Part shown: positions 19,140-26,323 of the stretch, piece by piece
Numbering within the stretch: position 1 is the first letter of the stretch
How the letters are laid out: every line of letters starts with the position of its first letter
NCBI GenBank assembly: GCA_030527925.1
Contig: JAUMZW010000005.1
Location: forward strand, 1 to 64,000
Origin: Streptococcus sp.
GTDB lineage: Bacteria; Bacillota; Bacilli; Lactobacillales; Streptococcaceae
DNA length: 64,000 nt
Reading direction: 5' to 3'
The notes under the pieces: model-generated
Told to the model about the DNA's origin: nothing
What the model saw: the letters and a program-made list of their open reading frames with translations, nothing else
The model's database searches: none
Position numbers and translations under genes: made by a program

Positions 19140-20972
19140 CTACTTCTTCCCTTCATCATCCATACTTAAGACAGATAGGAAAGCTTCTTGTGGAACTTCA
19201 ACAGAACCAATTGATTTCATCCGTTTTTTACCTGCTTTTTGTTTTTCTAACAATTTACGTTTTCGAGAAACATCTCCTCCGTAACATTTGGCAAGGACAT
19301 TTTTACGAAGAGCTTTTATATCTGAACGTGCTACAATTTTTTGTCCAATTGCTGCCTGAATTGGAACTTCAAATTGTTGTCTTGGAATAATTTTTTTCAA
19401 TTTCTCAACAATAATTTTACCACGTTCATATGCAAATTCCTTATGTACAATGAAACTCAATGCATCCACCTTATCACCATTTAACAAAATATCCATTTTA
19501 ACTAATTGTGATTTTCGATACTCTGAAATTTCGTAATCAAAACTTGCATACCCTCTTGTGGATGATTTTAATTTATCAAAGAAATCAAAAACGATTTCAG
19601 CTAATGGGATTTGATAGATAACATTAACACGATTATCATCTATATAATCCATTGTAACAAAATCTCCACGTTTTCTCTGAGCTAGTTCCATTACCGCTCC
19701 AACAAATTCTTGTGGTACCATAATTTGAGCTTTTACGAATGGCTCTTCTATGCTTTCTACTTTAGTAGGATCTGGAAACTCTGATGGATTTGAAACCTCT
19801 AGCATTTGCCCATCAGTTGTATGGACATGATAAACAACAGATGGAGCAGTCATAATAAGGTCGATATTAAATTCACGTTCTAGACGTTCTTGAATAACAT
19901 CCATATGCAGAAGACCTAAGAAACCACATCTAAATCCGAAACCAAGAGCTTGAGACGTTTCAGGCTCAAACTGAAGAGAGGCATCATTTAATTGTAATTT
20001 TTCTAGAGCTTCTCTAAGATCATTGTATTTATTAGATTCTATTGGATAAATACCAGCAAATACCATTGGATTCATTTGTTTATAGCCAGCCAATGCCTCT
20101 AGAGAAGGATTTACTGCCAGAGTAACAGTATCTCCAACACGTGTATCTGCTACAGTCTTAATTGATGCCGCAATATAGCCAACATCTCCTGTTGCTAGAA
20201 AATCTCTACCAACTGCCTTAGGTGTAAAGATACCAACTTCAGTAACATCAAATGTTTTACCATTACTCATCATCTGAATCTTATCACCTGGTTTTACAAT
20301 CCCATTAACAACTCGAACTTGAAGAATTACCCCTCGATAAGCATCATAGACAGAGTCAAAAATGAGGGCTTGAAGTGGCTCTTCAATATCTCCTGTCGGA
20401 GCAGGTACTTTTTCAACAATTTGTTCTAAAATCTCTTCAATTCCTATTCCAGCTTTAGCAGATGCTAAAACTGCTTCACTTGCGTCTAATCCAATGACAT
20501 CTTCCACCTCTTGGCGTACCCTTTCTGGATCTGCAGCTGGTAAATCAATCTTATTAATAACTGGCAAAATTTCAAGGTCATTGTCTAAAGCTAAATAGAC
20601 ATTTGCTAAAGTCTGAGCCTCAATTCCTTGGGCGGCATCTACAACCAAAATTGCACCTTCACAAGCTGCAAGAGAGCGAGAAACCTCGTATGTAAAATCG
20701 ACGTGCCCCGGTGTGTCAATTAAATGAAAAATATAAGTCTCTCCATCTTGTGCCGTATAATTTAATTCAATAGCATTTAGTTTGATGGTTATCCCTCGTT
20801 CTCGTTCTAAATCCATGCTATCTAATAATTGAGCCTGCATCTCACGACTAGATACCGTTTCAGTTTTCTCTAAGATACGATCAGCTAACGTTGATTTCCC
20901 ATGGTCAATATGTGCAATAATCGAAAAATTACGAATTTTTTTTTGGCGTTCTTTTAATTCTTGAATATTCAT
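19140..20972 (-). CDS. lepA: Elongation factor 4 (LepA)
   Basis: A 610-residue ribosome-associated GTPase that back-translocates stalled ribosomes. G1 [10 protein letters not shown]2/G3 [11 protein letters not shown] and DTPGHVDF, G4 NKIDLP and SAKAGIGI are intact. The LepA-specific C-terminal domain ends [26 protein letters not shown]. It is the first gene of a two-gene unit with msrB, with a TATAAT element just upstream beside the ndk terminator. Confidence 0.97.
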   Translation of the reverse strand: MNIQELKERQKKIRNFSIIAHIDHGKSTLADRILEKTETVSSREMQAQLLDSMDLERERGITIKLNAIELNYTAQDGETYIFHLIDTPGHVDFTYEVSRSLAACEGAILVVDAAQGIEAQTLANVYLALDNDLEILPVINKIDLPAADPERVRQEVEDVIGLDASEAVLASAKAGIGIEEILEQIVEKVPAPTGDIEEPLQALIFDSVYDAYRGVILQVRVVNGIVKPGDKIQMMSNGKTFDVTEVGIFTPKAVGRDFLATGDVGYIAASIKTVADTRVGDTVTLAVNPSLEALAGYKQMNPMVFAGIYPIESNKYNDLREALEKLQLNDASLQFEPETSQALGFGFRCGFLGLLHMDVIQERLEREFNIDLIMTAPSVVYHVHTTDGQMLEVSNPSEFPDPTKVESIEEPFVKAQIMVPQEFVGAVMELAQRKRGDFVTMDYIDDNRVNVIYQIPLAEIVFDFFDKLKSSTRGYASFDYEISEYRKSQLVKMDILLNGDKVDALSFIVHKEFAYERGKIIVEKLKKIIPRQQFEVPIQAAIGQKIVARSDIKALRKNVLAKCYGGDVSRKRKLLEKQKAGKKRMKSIGSVEVPQEAFLSVLSMDDEGKK

Positions 20973-21011
20973 TTATCAATCCTATATTTTTTAGTTACTC
21001 TTAATTATATC

Positions 21012-21038
21012 AAAAAAGGCAAGTCTTTGCTTACCTTT
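21012..21038 (-). terminator. Terminator of ndk
   Basis: AAAGGTAAG and CTTGCCTTTTTT form a G-U-tolerant stem with a five-base loop on the minus strand, just after ndk. Confidence 0.75.
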
Positions 21039-21042
21039 CAAA

Positions 21043-21465
21043 CTAACTATTATCTTTAAACCAAAGTGCAATCTCTCGTTCTGCAGACGATTGAGAATCC
21101 GAACCATGAACCACATTTAATGTAGCTTGATTAGGTAAAGAAGCACATGCTAAATCGCCCCTAATTGTCCCAGGTAGGGCATCCTTAGGGTTAGTTGGAC
21201 CCATCATTGTTCTCCAACTGCTGATAACTTCTGGACCTGAAATAATGCCAACTACTAGTGGACCTGAAGTCATTGATTGTTCAACTTTTGGAAAAAATGG
21301 TTGATCCACCAAATCTTTATAATGCTCTCTCAACAATGATGAAGAAGCATGTCTCAACTCTAATTTTTCAATTATAAAACCCCTTTTTTCAATACGTCCT
21401 AAAATTTCTCCAACTAATCCCCTTGCTACACCATCCGGCTTAATTAAAAATAGTGTTTTTTCCAC
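21043..21465 (-). CDS. ndk: Nucleoside diphosphate kinase
   Basis: A 140-residue enzyme that moves phosphate from ATP to other NDPs through the catalytic histidine in [29 protein letters not shown] and [19 protein letters not shown] are standard. The longest open frame begins further upstream, but a GTG at 21465 has GGAGG eight bases before it and places the conserved N-terminus exactly, so GTG is the start. It is a single gene with its own terminator. Confidence 0.93.
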   Translation of the reverse strand: MEKTLFLIKPDGVARGLVGEILGRIEKRGFIIEKLELRHASSSLLREHYKDLVDQPFFPKVEQSMTSGPLVVGIISGPEVISSWRTMMGPTNPKDALPGTIRGDLACASLPNQATLNVVHGSDSQSSAEREIALWFKDNS

Positions 21466-21597
21466 GTCAAACCCTCCATTCCTCACTTATTTTACCATAT
21501 TTTCTTCCTTTAGAGATACAAATATCTAACTATATGTCAGTTTTCAGAAAAAATTAACATTCTTTCTATTTTATATTATTTTCATAAGGATTTAGAC

Positions 21598-21626
21598 TTT
21601 ACATCTTTTTATAAAAGTGGTAGAAT
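21598..21626 (+). promoter_or_regulatory. Promoter of xpt-pbuX
   Basis: A -35 TTTACA (21598-21603), 17 bases and a -10 TAGAAT (21621-21626), about 25 bases before the riboswitch P1 stem. Confidence 0.65.
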
Positions 21627-21650
21627 AATTGTATAAAAATAAACACATCT

Positions 21651-21793
21651 ACTTATTTATGTTAGGGATTGGCCTAACGTCTCTACAAGACACCGTAATG
21701 TCTAACAATAAGTAAGCAAAAAAGAGCTTGCTTTTTGACGATTTCTTATCGTTAAACCATCATCATTGGTGATGCCGCAGGCTCTTTTTTGTT
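21651..21793 (+). ncRNA. Guanine riboswitch with terminator (xpt leader)
   Basis: Purine aptamer: P1 ACTTATT/AATAAGT, P2 GTTAGG/CCTAAC, J2/3 GTCTCTAC, P3 AGACA/TGTCT and J3/1 AACAAT. The cytosine at the specificity position predicts guanine, hypoxanthine or xanthine rather than adenine. The expression platform is unusually long: AAAAAGAGCTTGC (from about 21719) pairs with GCAGGCTCTTTTTT (to 21790). Two nested hairpins (GACGAT/ATCGTT and CATCA/TGATG) sit between the arms. Ligand binding should favour termination. Confidence 0.9.
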
Positions 21794-21812
21794 TTCTAAA
21801 AGAAAGGAAATC

Positions 21813-22394
21813 ATGAATTTATTAGAAGAACGTATCAATAAAGATGGTGTTATCTTAGGTGAAAATATTCTAAAAGTTGATAGTTTCTTGACTCATCAAG
21901 TTGATTTTGAATTAATGCAAGAAATTGGAACAACATTTGCAAAATTTTACAAAGATAGTCAAATAACAAAAGTTGTTACAATAGAGGCTTCTGGTATTGC
22001 ACCAGCACTTTATACTGCTCAGGCATTAAATGTCCCAATGGTTTTTGCAAAAAAGGCAAAGAATATCACAATGACAGAAGAGATTTTAACAACAGATGTT
22101 TATTCATTTACTAAACAAGTCACTAGCCAAGTTTCAATCGCAAAAAAATTTATTGACCCCAATGACAAAGTCCTAATCATAGATGATTTTTTAGCCAATG
22201 GACAAGCTGCCAAAGGTCTTATTACATTAATTAGACAAGCCGGAGCTCAAGTTCAAGGTGTTGGTATCGTTATCGAAAAATCATTTCAAGATGGACGACA
22301 AGTCATTGAAGATTTATCAGTAAAAGTTACTTCATTAGCACGTATTCAATCATTTGAAAATCACAAAGTTATTTTTAGAAAGGCAGACGCTTAA
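21813..22394 (+). CDS. xpt: Xanthine phosphoribosyltransferase
   Basis: A 193-residue type I PRTase that converts xanthine plus PRPP to XMP. The PRPP loop [14 protein letters not shown] and the N-terminal [30 protein letters not shown] are typical. ATG 21813 has AAAGGA upstream; the open frame to 21789 lies inside the terminator. Co-transcribed with pbuX and controlled by the guanine riboswitch. Confidence 0.96.
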   Translation: MNLLEERINKDGVILGENILKVDSFLTHQVDFELMQEIGTTFAKFYKDSQITKVVTIEASGIAPALYTAQALNVPMVFAKKAKNITMTEEILTTDVYSFTKQVTSQVSIAKKFIDPNDKVLIIDDFLANGQAAKGLITLIRQAGAQVQGVGIVIEKSFQDGRQVIEDLSVKVTSLARIQSFENHKVIFRKADA

Positions 22395-22395
22395 A

Positions 22396-23658
22396 ATGAC
22401 CAACTTTAAAGAAGAAACACATGGAAGAGCAGCACTCCTTGGTCTACAACATCTTTTAGCCATGTATGCAGGTTCAATACTCGTTCCAATTCTAATCGCT
22501 AATTCCCTACACTATTCTTCTCAACAATTAACTTATCTTATCTCAACTGATATCTTTATGTGTGGTTTAGCCACTTTTATGCAACTACAACTTCATAAAC
22601 ATTTCGGAGTCGGTTTACCTGTTGTACTAGGATGTGCTTTTCAATCGGTTGCCCCTCTATCGATTATTGGTAGTACACAAGGCTCTCAGTATATGTTTGG
22701 GGCTCTAATCATTTCAGGTCTATATGTTCTCCTAGTCGCAGGTATTTTTTCAAGGATCGCTAATTTTTTCCCACCGGTTGTCACAGGTTCTGTTATTACA
22801 ACTATTGGATTGACCTTGATTCCTGTTGCTATTGGAAATATGGGAAACAACAGTGATAAACCTACGATCCAATCCGTATTACTAGCATTTTTAACCATTT
22901 TAATTGTATTAGGTATTCATATATTTGCTAAAGGATTTATTAAATCAATTGCTATTTTAATTGGTTTAATCGGAGGAACACTCATTGCTACAACTATGGG
23001 AATAATCGATATATCTGCTGTTGCACAAGCACCTGTCCTTCATATTCCTCAACCCTTCTATTTCGGAGTACCAAAATTTGAACTAACTTCTATTTTTATG
23101 ATGTGTATCATCGCAACTGTTTCGATGGTTGAATCAACCGGAGTTTACTTAGCACTGTCTGACTTAACTGACAACAAACTCAACTCTAATCGTATCAGAA
23201 ACGGCTATCGTGCTGAAGGATTAGCAGTCTTATTAGGAGGTCTTTTCAATACATTTCCTTATACAGCTTTTTCTCAAAATGTTGGGCTTGTCCGTATATC
23301 TGGTATCAAAACTAGACGACCAATCTACTATACTGCTTTATTTTTAATTATTCTTGGTTTAATACCAAAATTTGGAGCACTTGCTCAAATGATTCCAAGT
23401 CCTGTACTTGGTGGGGCTATGCTTGTCCTATTTGGGATGGTTGCTTTACAAGGAATTCAAATGCTTAATAAAGTTGATTTTGCAAAAAATGAAAATAACT
23501 TTATTATTGCTTCAATTTCAATTTCCGCTGGACTAGGTCTAAATGGTACAAATCTATTTAATAGTTTTCCCGAAACATTCCAAATGTTTTTATCTAATGG
23601 TATCGTTATAGCAACCTTATTTGCTGTTATTTTAAATCTAATTCTTAATCGTCGTTAA
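22396..23658 (+). CDS. pbuX: Xanthine permease PbuX
   Basis: A 420-residue nucleobase:cation symporter-2 family membrane protein with about twelve to fourteen helices. The family motif shows as FNTFPYTAFSQNVGLVRISGIKTR, with QFVAPL-like VAPLSIIG. It starts at ATG 22396, one base after the xpt stop, and imports xanthine for Xpt. The upstream part of the open frame overlaps xpt and is not used. Confidence 0.95.
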   Translation: MTNFKEETHGRAALLGLQHLLAMYAGSILVPILIANSLHYSSQQLTYLISTDIFMCGLATFMQLQLHKHFGVGLPVVLGCAFQSVAPLSIIGSTQGSQYMFGALIISGLYVLLVAGIFSRIANFFPPVVTGSVITTIGLTLIPVAIGNMGNNSDKPTIQSVLLAFLTILIVLGIHIFAKGFIKSIAILIGLIGGTLIATTMGIIDISAVAQAPVLHIPQPFYFGVPKFELTSIFMMCIIATVSMVESTGVYLALSDLTDNKLNSNRIRNGYRAEGLAVLLGGLFNTFPYTAFSQNVGLVRISGIKTRRPIYYTALFLIILGLIPKFGALAQMIPSPVLGGAMLVLFGMVALQGIQMLNKVDFAKNENNFIIASISISAGLGLNGTNLFNSFPETFQMFLSNGIVIATLFAVILNLILNRR

Positions 23659-23890
23659 ATTTTAAAAGTCGCTATCTACTATAAATTAAACATTTTTCTT
23701 AATCTTTTCATATTTCATTTGTAACAAAAATACTTAGGAACTATCTGACTTAAAAACAAGTCCACTAAATAAAGTTTATTCACTAATTGAGTTATCAAAT
23801 TGAAATAAAGTAATATTTTCATTATAAGATTACTACTTATAAGCTAAACATATAAGACTGAATCAATATTTTTTAGATAAATAGCACATA

Positions 23891-23931
23891 AAAAACCATA
23901 TTCTGTACTGTATCGTAAGAATATGGTTTTT
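23891..23931. terminator. Strong hairpin terminator downstream of pbuX
   Basis: AAAAACCATATTCT (23891-23904) pairs with AGAATATGGTTTTT (23918-23931), with T-runs usable on both strands. It lies 230 bases after pbuX and marks the left edge of the accessory scar. I see nothing else in 23659-23890. Confidence 0.8.
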
Positions 23932-23965
23932 TATTAAGATAAATGGCAAGAATAAACGCAACACT

Positions 23966-24108
23966 TACTCTAACTCATCCACTAGAGCTTCATAAGCAGT
24001 TCTGTAAGCTAAATATTTTCTTAGTCGGTAATTGATATCATATAAGCCCTTGTTCAAAGTCTCATCAGAGATGACAGCTAAATCTGTTTTCTTTGGGAAA
24101 TATTCTCC
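23966..24108 (-). mobile_element. IS30-family transposase C-terminal remnant
   Basis: About 47 codons on the minus strand read EYFPKKTDLAVISDETLNKG and then INYRLRKYLAYRTAYEALVDELE before a stop. This matches the C-terminal pattern of IS30-family transposases (YFPK-TD, N-RPRK-LG-KT-YE). The catalytic core is missing and the fragment is fused directly to a relaxase remnant, so it is a scar of insertion followed by deletion. An inverted terminal repeat may follow near 23942-23963, but I could not match it to a partner. Confidence 0.6.
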
Positions 24109-24429
24109 TAGTAAACCAAAAGTTCTCGTATCTCTGCCTCGTCCAGTTTCTCAAAGAATTGTTTGTCAAACATGATAATCCATTCATCACACAAAATCTC
24201 ATCTTTCCGAATAACCCTGCTAGACAATTTATTTTCGTTCACATATTCTTTGATTTGCTTTTCATATGACACAAATCAGTCACAATCCGTCAACTCATAG
24301 TTGAGATGCAACCTGCTCGTGTCTATATCTTTGTTTGAATGATTTTCAAAAACACGTTCATTATGCCGATAAGCACCACCAAGATTTCCTGCCTTCATTT
24401 TTTACATTCTTGCAACCATATAGCTTATA
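24109..24429 (-). pseudogene. Dead MobV (Pre/Mob) plasmid relaxase, N-terminal part
   Basis: The minus strand reads SYMVARM, stop, KMKAGNLGGAYRHNERVFE, then IDTSRLHLNYELTDCD, stop, FVSYEKQIKEYVNENKLSSRVIRK. This is the pMV158-type mobilization relaxase N-terminus, including the HxxxE-like HNERVFE and the HLNYEL motif. The start codon is ATA instead of ATG although AAGGAG remains upstream; a TAA (24403-24405) and a TGA (24276-24278) interrupt the frame; and the C-terminal half has been replaced by the IS30 fragment. It is clearly non-functional. Confidence 0.85.
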
Positions 24430-24556
24430 ACTTTAATTCTCCTTAAGGGGTCATTCGATTAGCGAATGACAGTCAAGCCGACAAGTTTATTGCTTGCCTA
24501 AATACATAACATCTTATCTAGTAGTTTTTAGCACATTTTCGGCTCAACTTCCACAT

Positions 24557-24578
24557 AAAGTATAACGCATTATACTTT
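24557..24578 (-). other. pMV158-type oriT (MobV nic region)
   Basis: A palindrome AAAGTATAA-TGCG-TTATACTTT (minus-strand reading) lies about 130 bases before the relaxase start. The minus strand continues TATGTGGAAG after the right arm, as in the conserved MobV oriT, where nicking occurs before TTATACTTTA. Position, orientation and sequence all match a relaxase/oriT pair from a small mobilizable rolling-circle plasmid. Confidence 0.7.
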
Positions 24579-24707
24579 ACTTCGTAAATGTCCGGTCTTA
24601 CAGACGGATAATTCGCTATAAAAGAAAAGTAGCGATATACCAAAAATGACTAGTTGGACCGTCTCGTTATTATTTGATTAAATTATTAAATTCAGCTACG
24701 ATTTTCT

Positions 24708-24747
24708 TTTATTTTCACCACCAAATATAGTATAATGAGAGCGGATA
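24708..24747 (+). promoter_or_regulatory. Promoter with repeated 19-base element, copy 1
   Basis: TTTATT, 17 bases and TATAAT (24731-24736) lie inside AGTATAATGAGAGCGGATA (24729-24747). Seventeen of nineteen bases recur at 25998-26016, ahead of a second small membrane-protein gene. Confidence 0.5.
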
Positions 24748-24850
24748 CAAAATTTTATGTTGGAAAGGATAAATCACAAAAAATATAATATCTAAAATTC
24801 TAAATAAACTTAATTTATAACACAATCATATTTGTACAAGGAGGTTCATT

Positions 24851-25063
24851 ATGAAAAAATCAATAAAAATTATTTCACTCTTTTTAACAGTAATTACTCT
24901 TGCTTTTTCTGTCTCACCAAGTATATCGACAGTATACGCAGCTGAAAAAGCACAACAAACTTATCAGTATACACAACAAGATATAGAATCTTTAACAGCT
25001 CTTTCAGGAATTCTTTTAACTCTAACAGGTATATCAGATATTAAGGACTATTGCTTTGGATAA
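24851..25063 (+). CDS. Small secreted peptide of unknown function
   Basis: A 70-residue product with AAGGAGG before ATG 24851. It has a clear Sec signal peptide (KKSIKIISLFLTVITLAFSV, likely cut after STVYA), leaving a mature part of about 39 residues: Gln/Thr-rich, then an amphipathic-to-hydrophobic stretch ALSGILLTLTGISDI ending DYCFG with one cysteine. I do not recognise the family. The small size, export and coupling to a membrane peptide fit a bacteriocin-like or signalling peptide, or a truncated larger precursor. This is inference. Confidence 0.55.
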   Translation: MKKSIKIISLFLTVITLAFSVSPSISTVYAAEKAQQTYQYTQQDIESLTALSGILLTLTGISDIKDYCFG

Positions 25064-25298
25064 ACAATTGTTATCAATAGGCTTGAATATAATTCTAATA
25101 GTAATTCTATACATATCTCATCAACAAAAAAACAAAATATCTGACCAACTAACAAAACTGTTAATCGAAAAAAAAATTCCCAAAAAAGAACTAAAAGATA
25201 TTGATAAAAATAATAAAATTAATGCTATAAAATCGATAAATCAAAAATATAAACTAGGAATCAAAAATTCAACAAAGATTTTTGAATCGCTAGATTAA
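25056..25298 (+). CDS. Small membrane-anchored peptide coupled to the secreted peptide
   Basis: An 80-codon frame starting at TTG 25056, with AAGGA eight bases upstream inside the end of the preceding gene (8-base overlap). One N-terminal membrane helix (LLSIGLNIILIVILYISHQ) is followed by a strongly basic cytosolic tail rich in Lys/Asn (LIEKKIPKKELKDIDKNNKI). An immunity-type role for the upstream peptide is possible. No family is recognised. A terminator follows at once. Confidence 0.5.
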   Translation: MDKQLLSIGLNIILIVILYISHQQKNKISDQLTKLLIEKKIPKKELKDIDKNNKINAIKSINQKYKLGIKNSTKIFESLD

Positions 25299-25302
25299 AC
25301 CC

Positions 25303-25337
25303 AAAAGGAATGAGCGAACAATCAACTCGTTCCTTTT
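25303..25337 (+). terminator. Terminator of the peptide pair
   Basis: AAAAGGAATGAG pairs with CTCGTTCCTTTT (one G-U pair) right after the second peptide gene. The T-run is short. Confidence 0.65.
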
Positions 25338-25339
25338 CA

Positions 25340-25558
25340 TCACTTCTCTTCACCTACAACTTCTACTGTCTCCATATCGACACTTCGCCCATACTTCGGT
25401 TCTTGATAGACCGCATCAAAATATAATCTCACCAAACCAGTATGCGAGCGAACAACCTCGTTCTCAACTTTCATACTCGGAACTCCATAGTTTCTACCAT
25501 TTTGGAGAACAAATCGTTTATGTTCACGCATATTAGCAAGACTAATGGTTTTATACCT
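25340..25558 (-). pseudogene. 3' fragment of an unidentified accessory gene
   Basis: An open minus-strand stretch reads TRYKTISLANMREHKRFVLQ and ends SVDMETVEVVGEEK. It has no ribosome site and a stop lies just upstream of the first threonine, so it looks like the C-terminal end of a longer protein, cut by rearrangement. I do not recognise it. Confidence 0.35.
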
Positions 25559-25576
25559 AGTCTATATGAGCTTCTA

Positions 25577-25913
25577 TCAGCCTTTTAAAATTATATCCAA
25601 CTTTTTATCAATGCTATCTAGTTTTGTGATAACATCTTTCAATTTTTCTTCACAGTCCCATTGACTAGACCTCAAATCACAAATTTGGTTCATCAATTTA
25701 CTCTCGAAAGTCACCGAGTAAAACTCATTATCCTTCCTCAAACTGTTTTTAGTTGTATATATTCCTGCAAGGGTAATATATACTTTCCCATCTTTTTTAA
25801 AACTTTCTTTTGCATTCATTTTTCGTTGATGATATTTCACTACCGCTTTGGAAATTTTTAATTCACTGGAAACTTCCAACATTGTTTTTTCCGTCTGTTA
25901 TCTCTTCAATCAT
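25577..25913 (-). pseudogene. Frameshifted helix-turn-helix/coiled-coil plasmid-type gene
   Basis: ATG 25913 with AAGGAG reads IEEITDGK and then leaves frame at a six-base A run (T6 at 25885-25890). Removing one base joins it to LEVSSELKISKAVVKYHQRK, a helix-turn-helix, then KKDGKVYITLAGIYT and a C-terminal coil KLKDVITKLDSIDKKLDII. The design (HTH plus coil, about 112 residues) recalls small plasmid-borne regulators such as DUF536 proteins; the family call is tentative. Without correction it encodes only 16 residues. Confidence 0.5.
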
Positions 25914-25976
25914 TTTTAACTCCTTATTTAACTCACGCAAGCATAGCATGTGGTAAATTTATCTGAAGAATAAAAA

Positions 25977-26016
25977 TAGACATCAAAGGTAATAAGCAGT
26001 ATAATGAAAACGGATA
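25977..26016 (+). promoter_or_regulatory. Promoter with repeated 19-base element, copy 2
   Basis: TAGACA (25977-25982), 17 bases and TATAAT, within AGTATAATGAAAACGGATA (25998-26016). It differs from the copy at 24729 at two positions only. Confidence 0.55.
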
Positions 26017-26057
26017 TATGAAGAAGTTTCTGGTTTTAGAAAGGAAAAATTAAAAAA

Positions 26058-26202
26058 ATGAAAAAAAATTTATAAAATTATTGCTACAACTTATAAACAA
26101 AAACCATTATTTAAAGCAATATTGGTATTTATAATTGAGACTCTCACTACCTTGAGCATACCATTTATTTATAGATTTATTATGAACTTTCTTAATTTAT
26201 AA
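26058..26202 (+). pseudogene. Frameshifted small membrane protein gene
   Basis: ATG 26058 with AAAGGA is followed by eight As and a stop after five codons. Adding one A opens a frame of about 48 codons: FIKIIATTYKQKPLFKAILV, a membrane helix with FIIETLTTLSIPFIYRFI, and a stop at 26200. The product resembles the first helix of an ABC exporter but is too short to assign. The rest of 25914-26260 holds nothing further that I can support. Confidence 0.45.
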
Positions 26203-26260
26203 CTCCTCTATAGGTCTAATATTCTATATTATAAAATTTTACATGGCATACAAAATAATA

Positions 26261-26306
26261 AAAAAACACCCCAATCGTTAGATTTTTCTGTCTAACTTTT
26301 GGGGTG
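26261..26306 (-). terminator. Terminator of the metE/methyltransferase operon
   Basis: CACCCCAA and TTGGGGTG with an inner GTTAGA/TCTAAC helix, then TTTTTTT on the minus strand. Confidence 0.88.
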
Positions 26307-26323
26307 CGGTTCATTTTAATGCT

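Noticed and set aside
24590-24660. CGGTC/GACCG inverted segments near 24601 and 24650 considered as an attachment site or replication origin
   Set aside because: The arms are short and imperfect, and no integrase or Rep gene is present, so an origin or att site cannot be supported.
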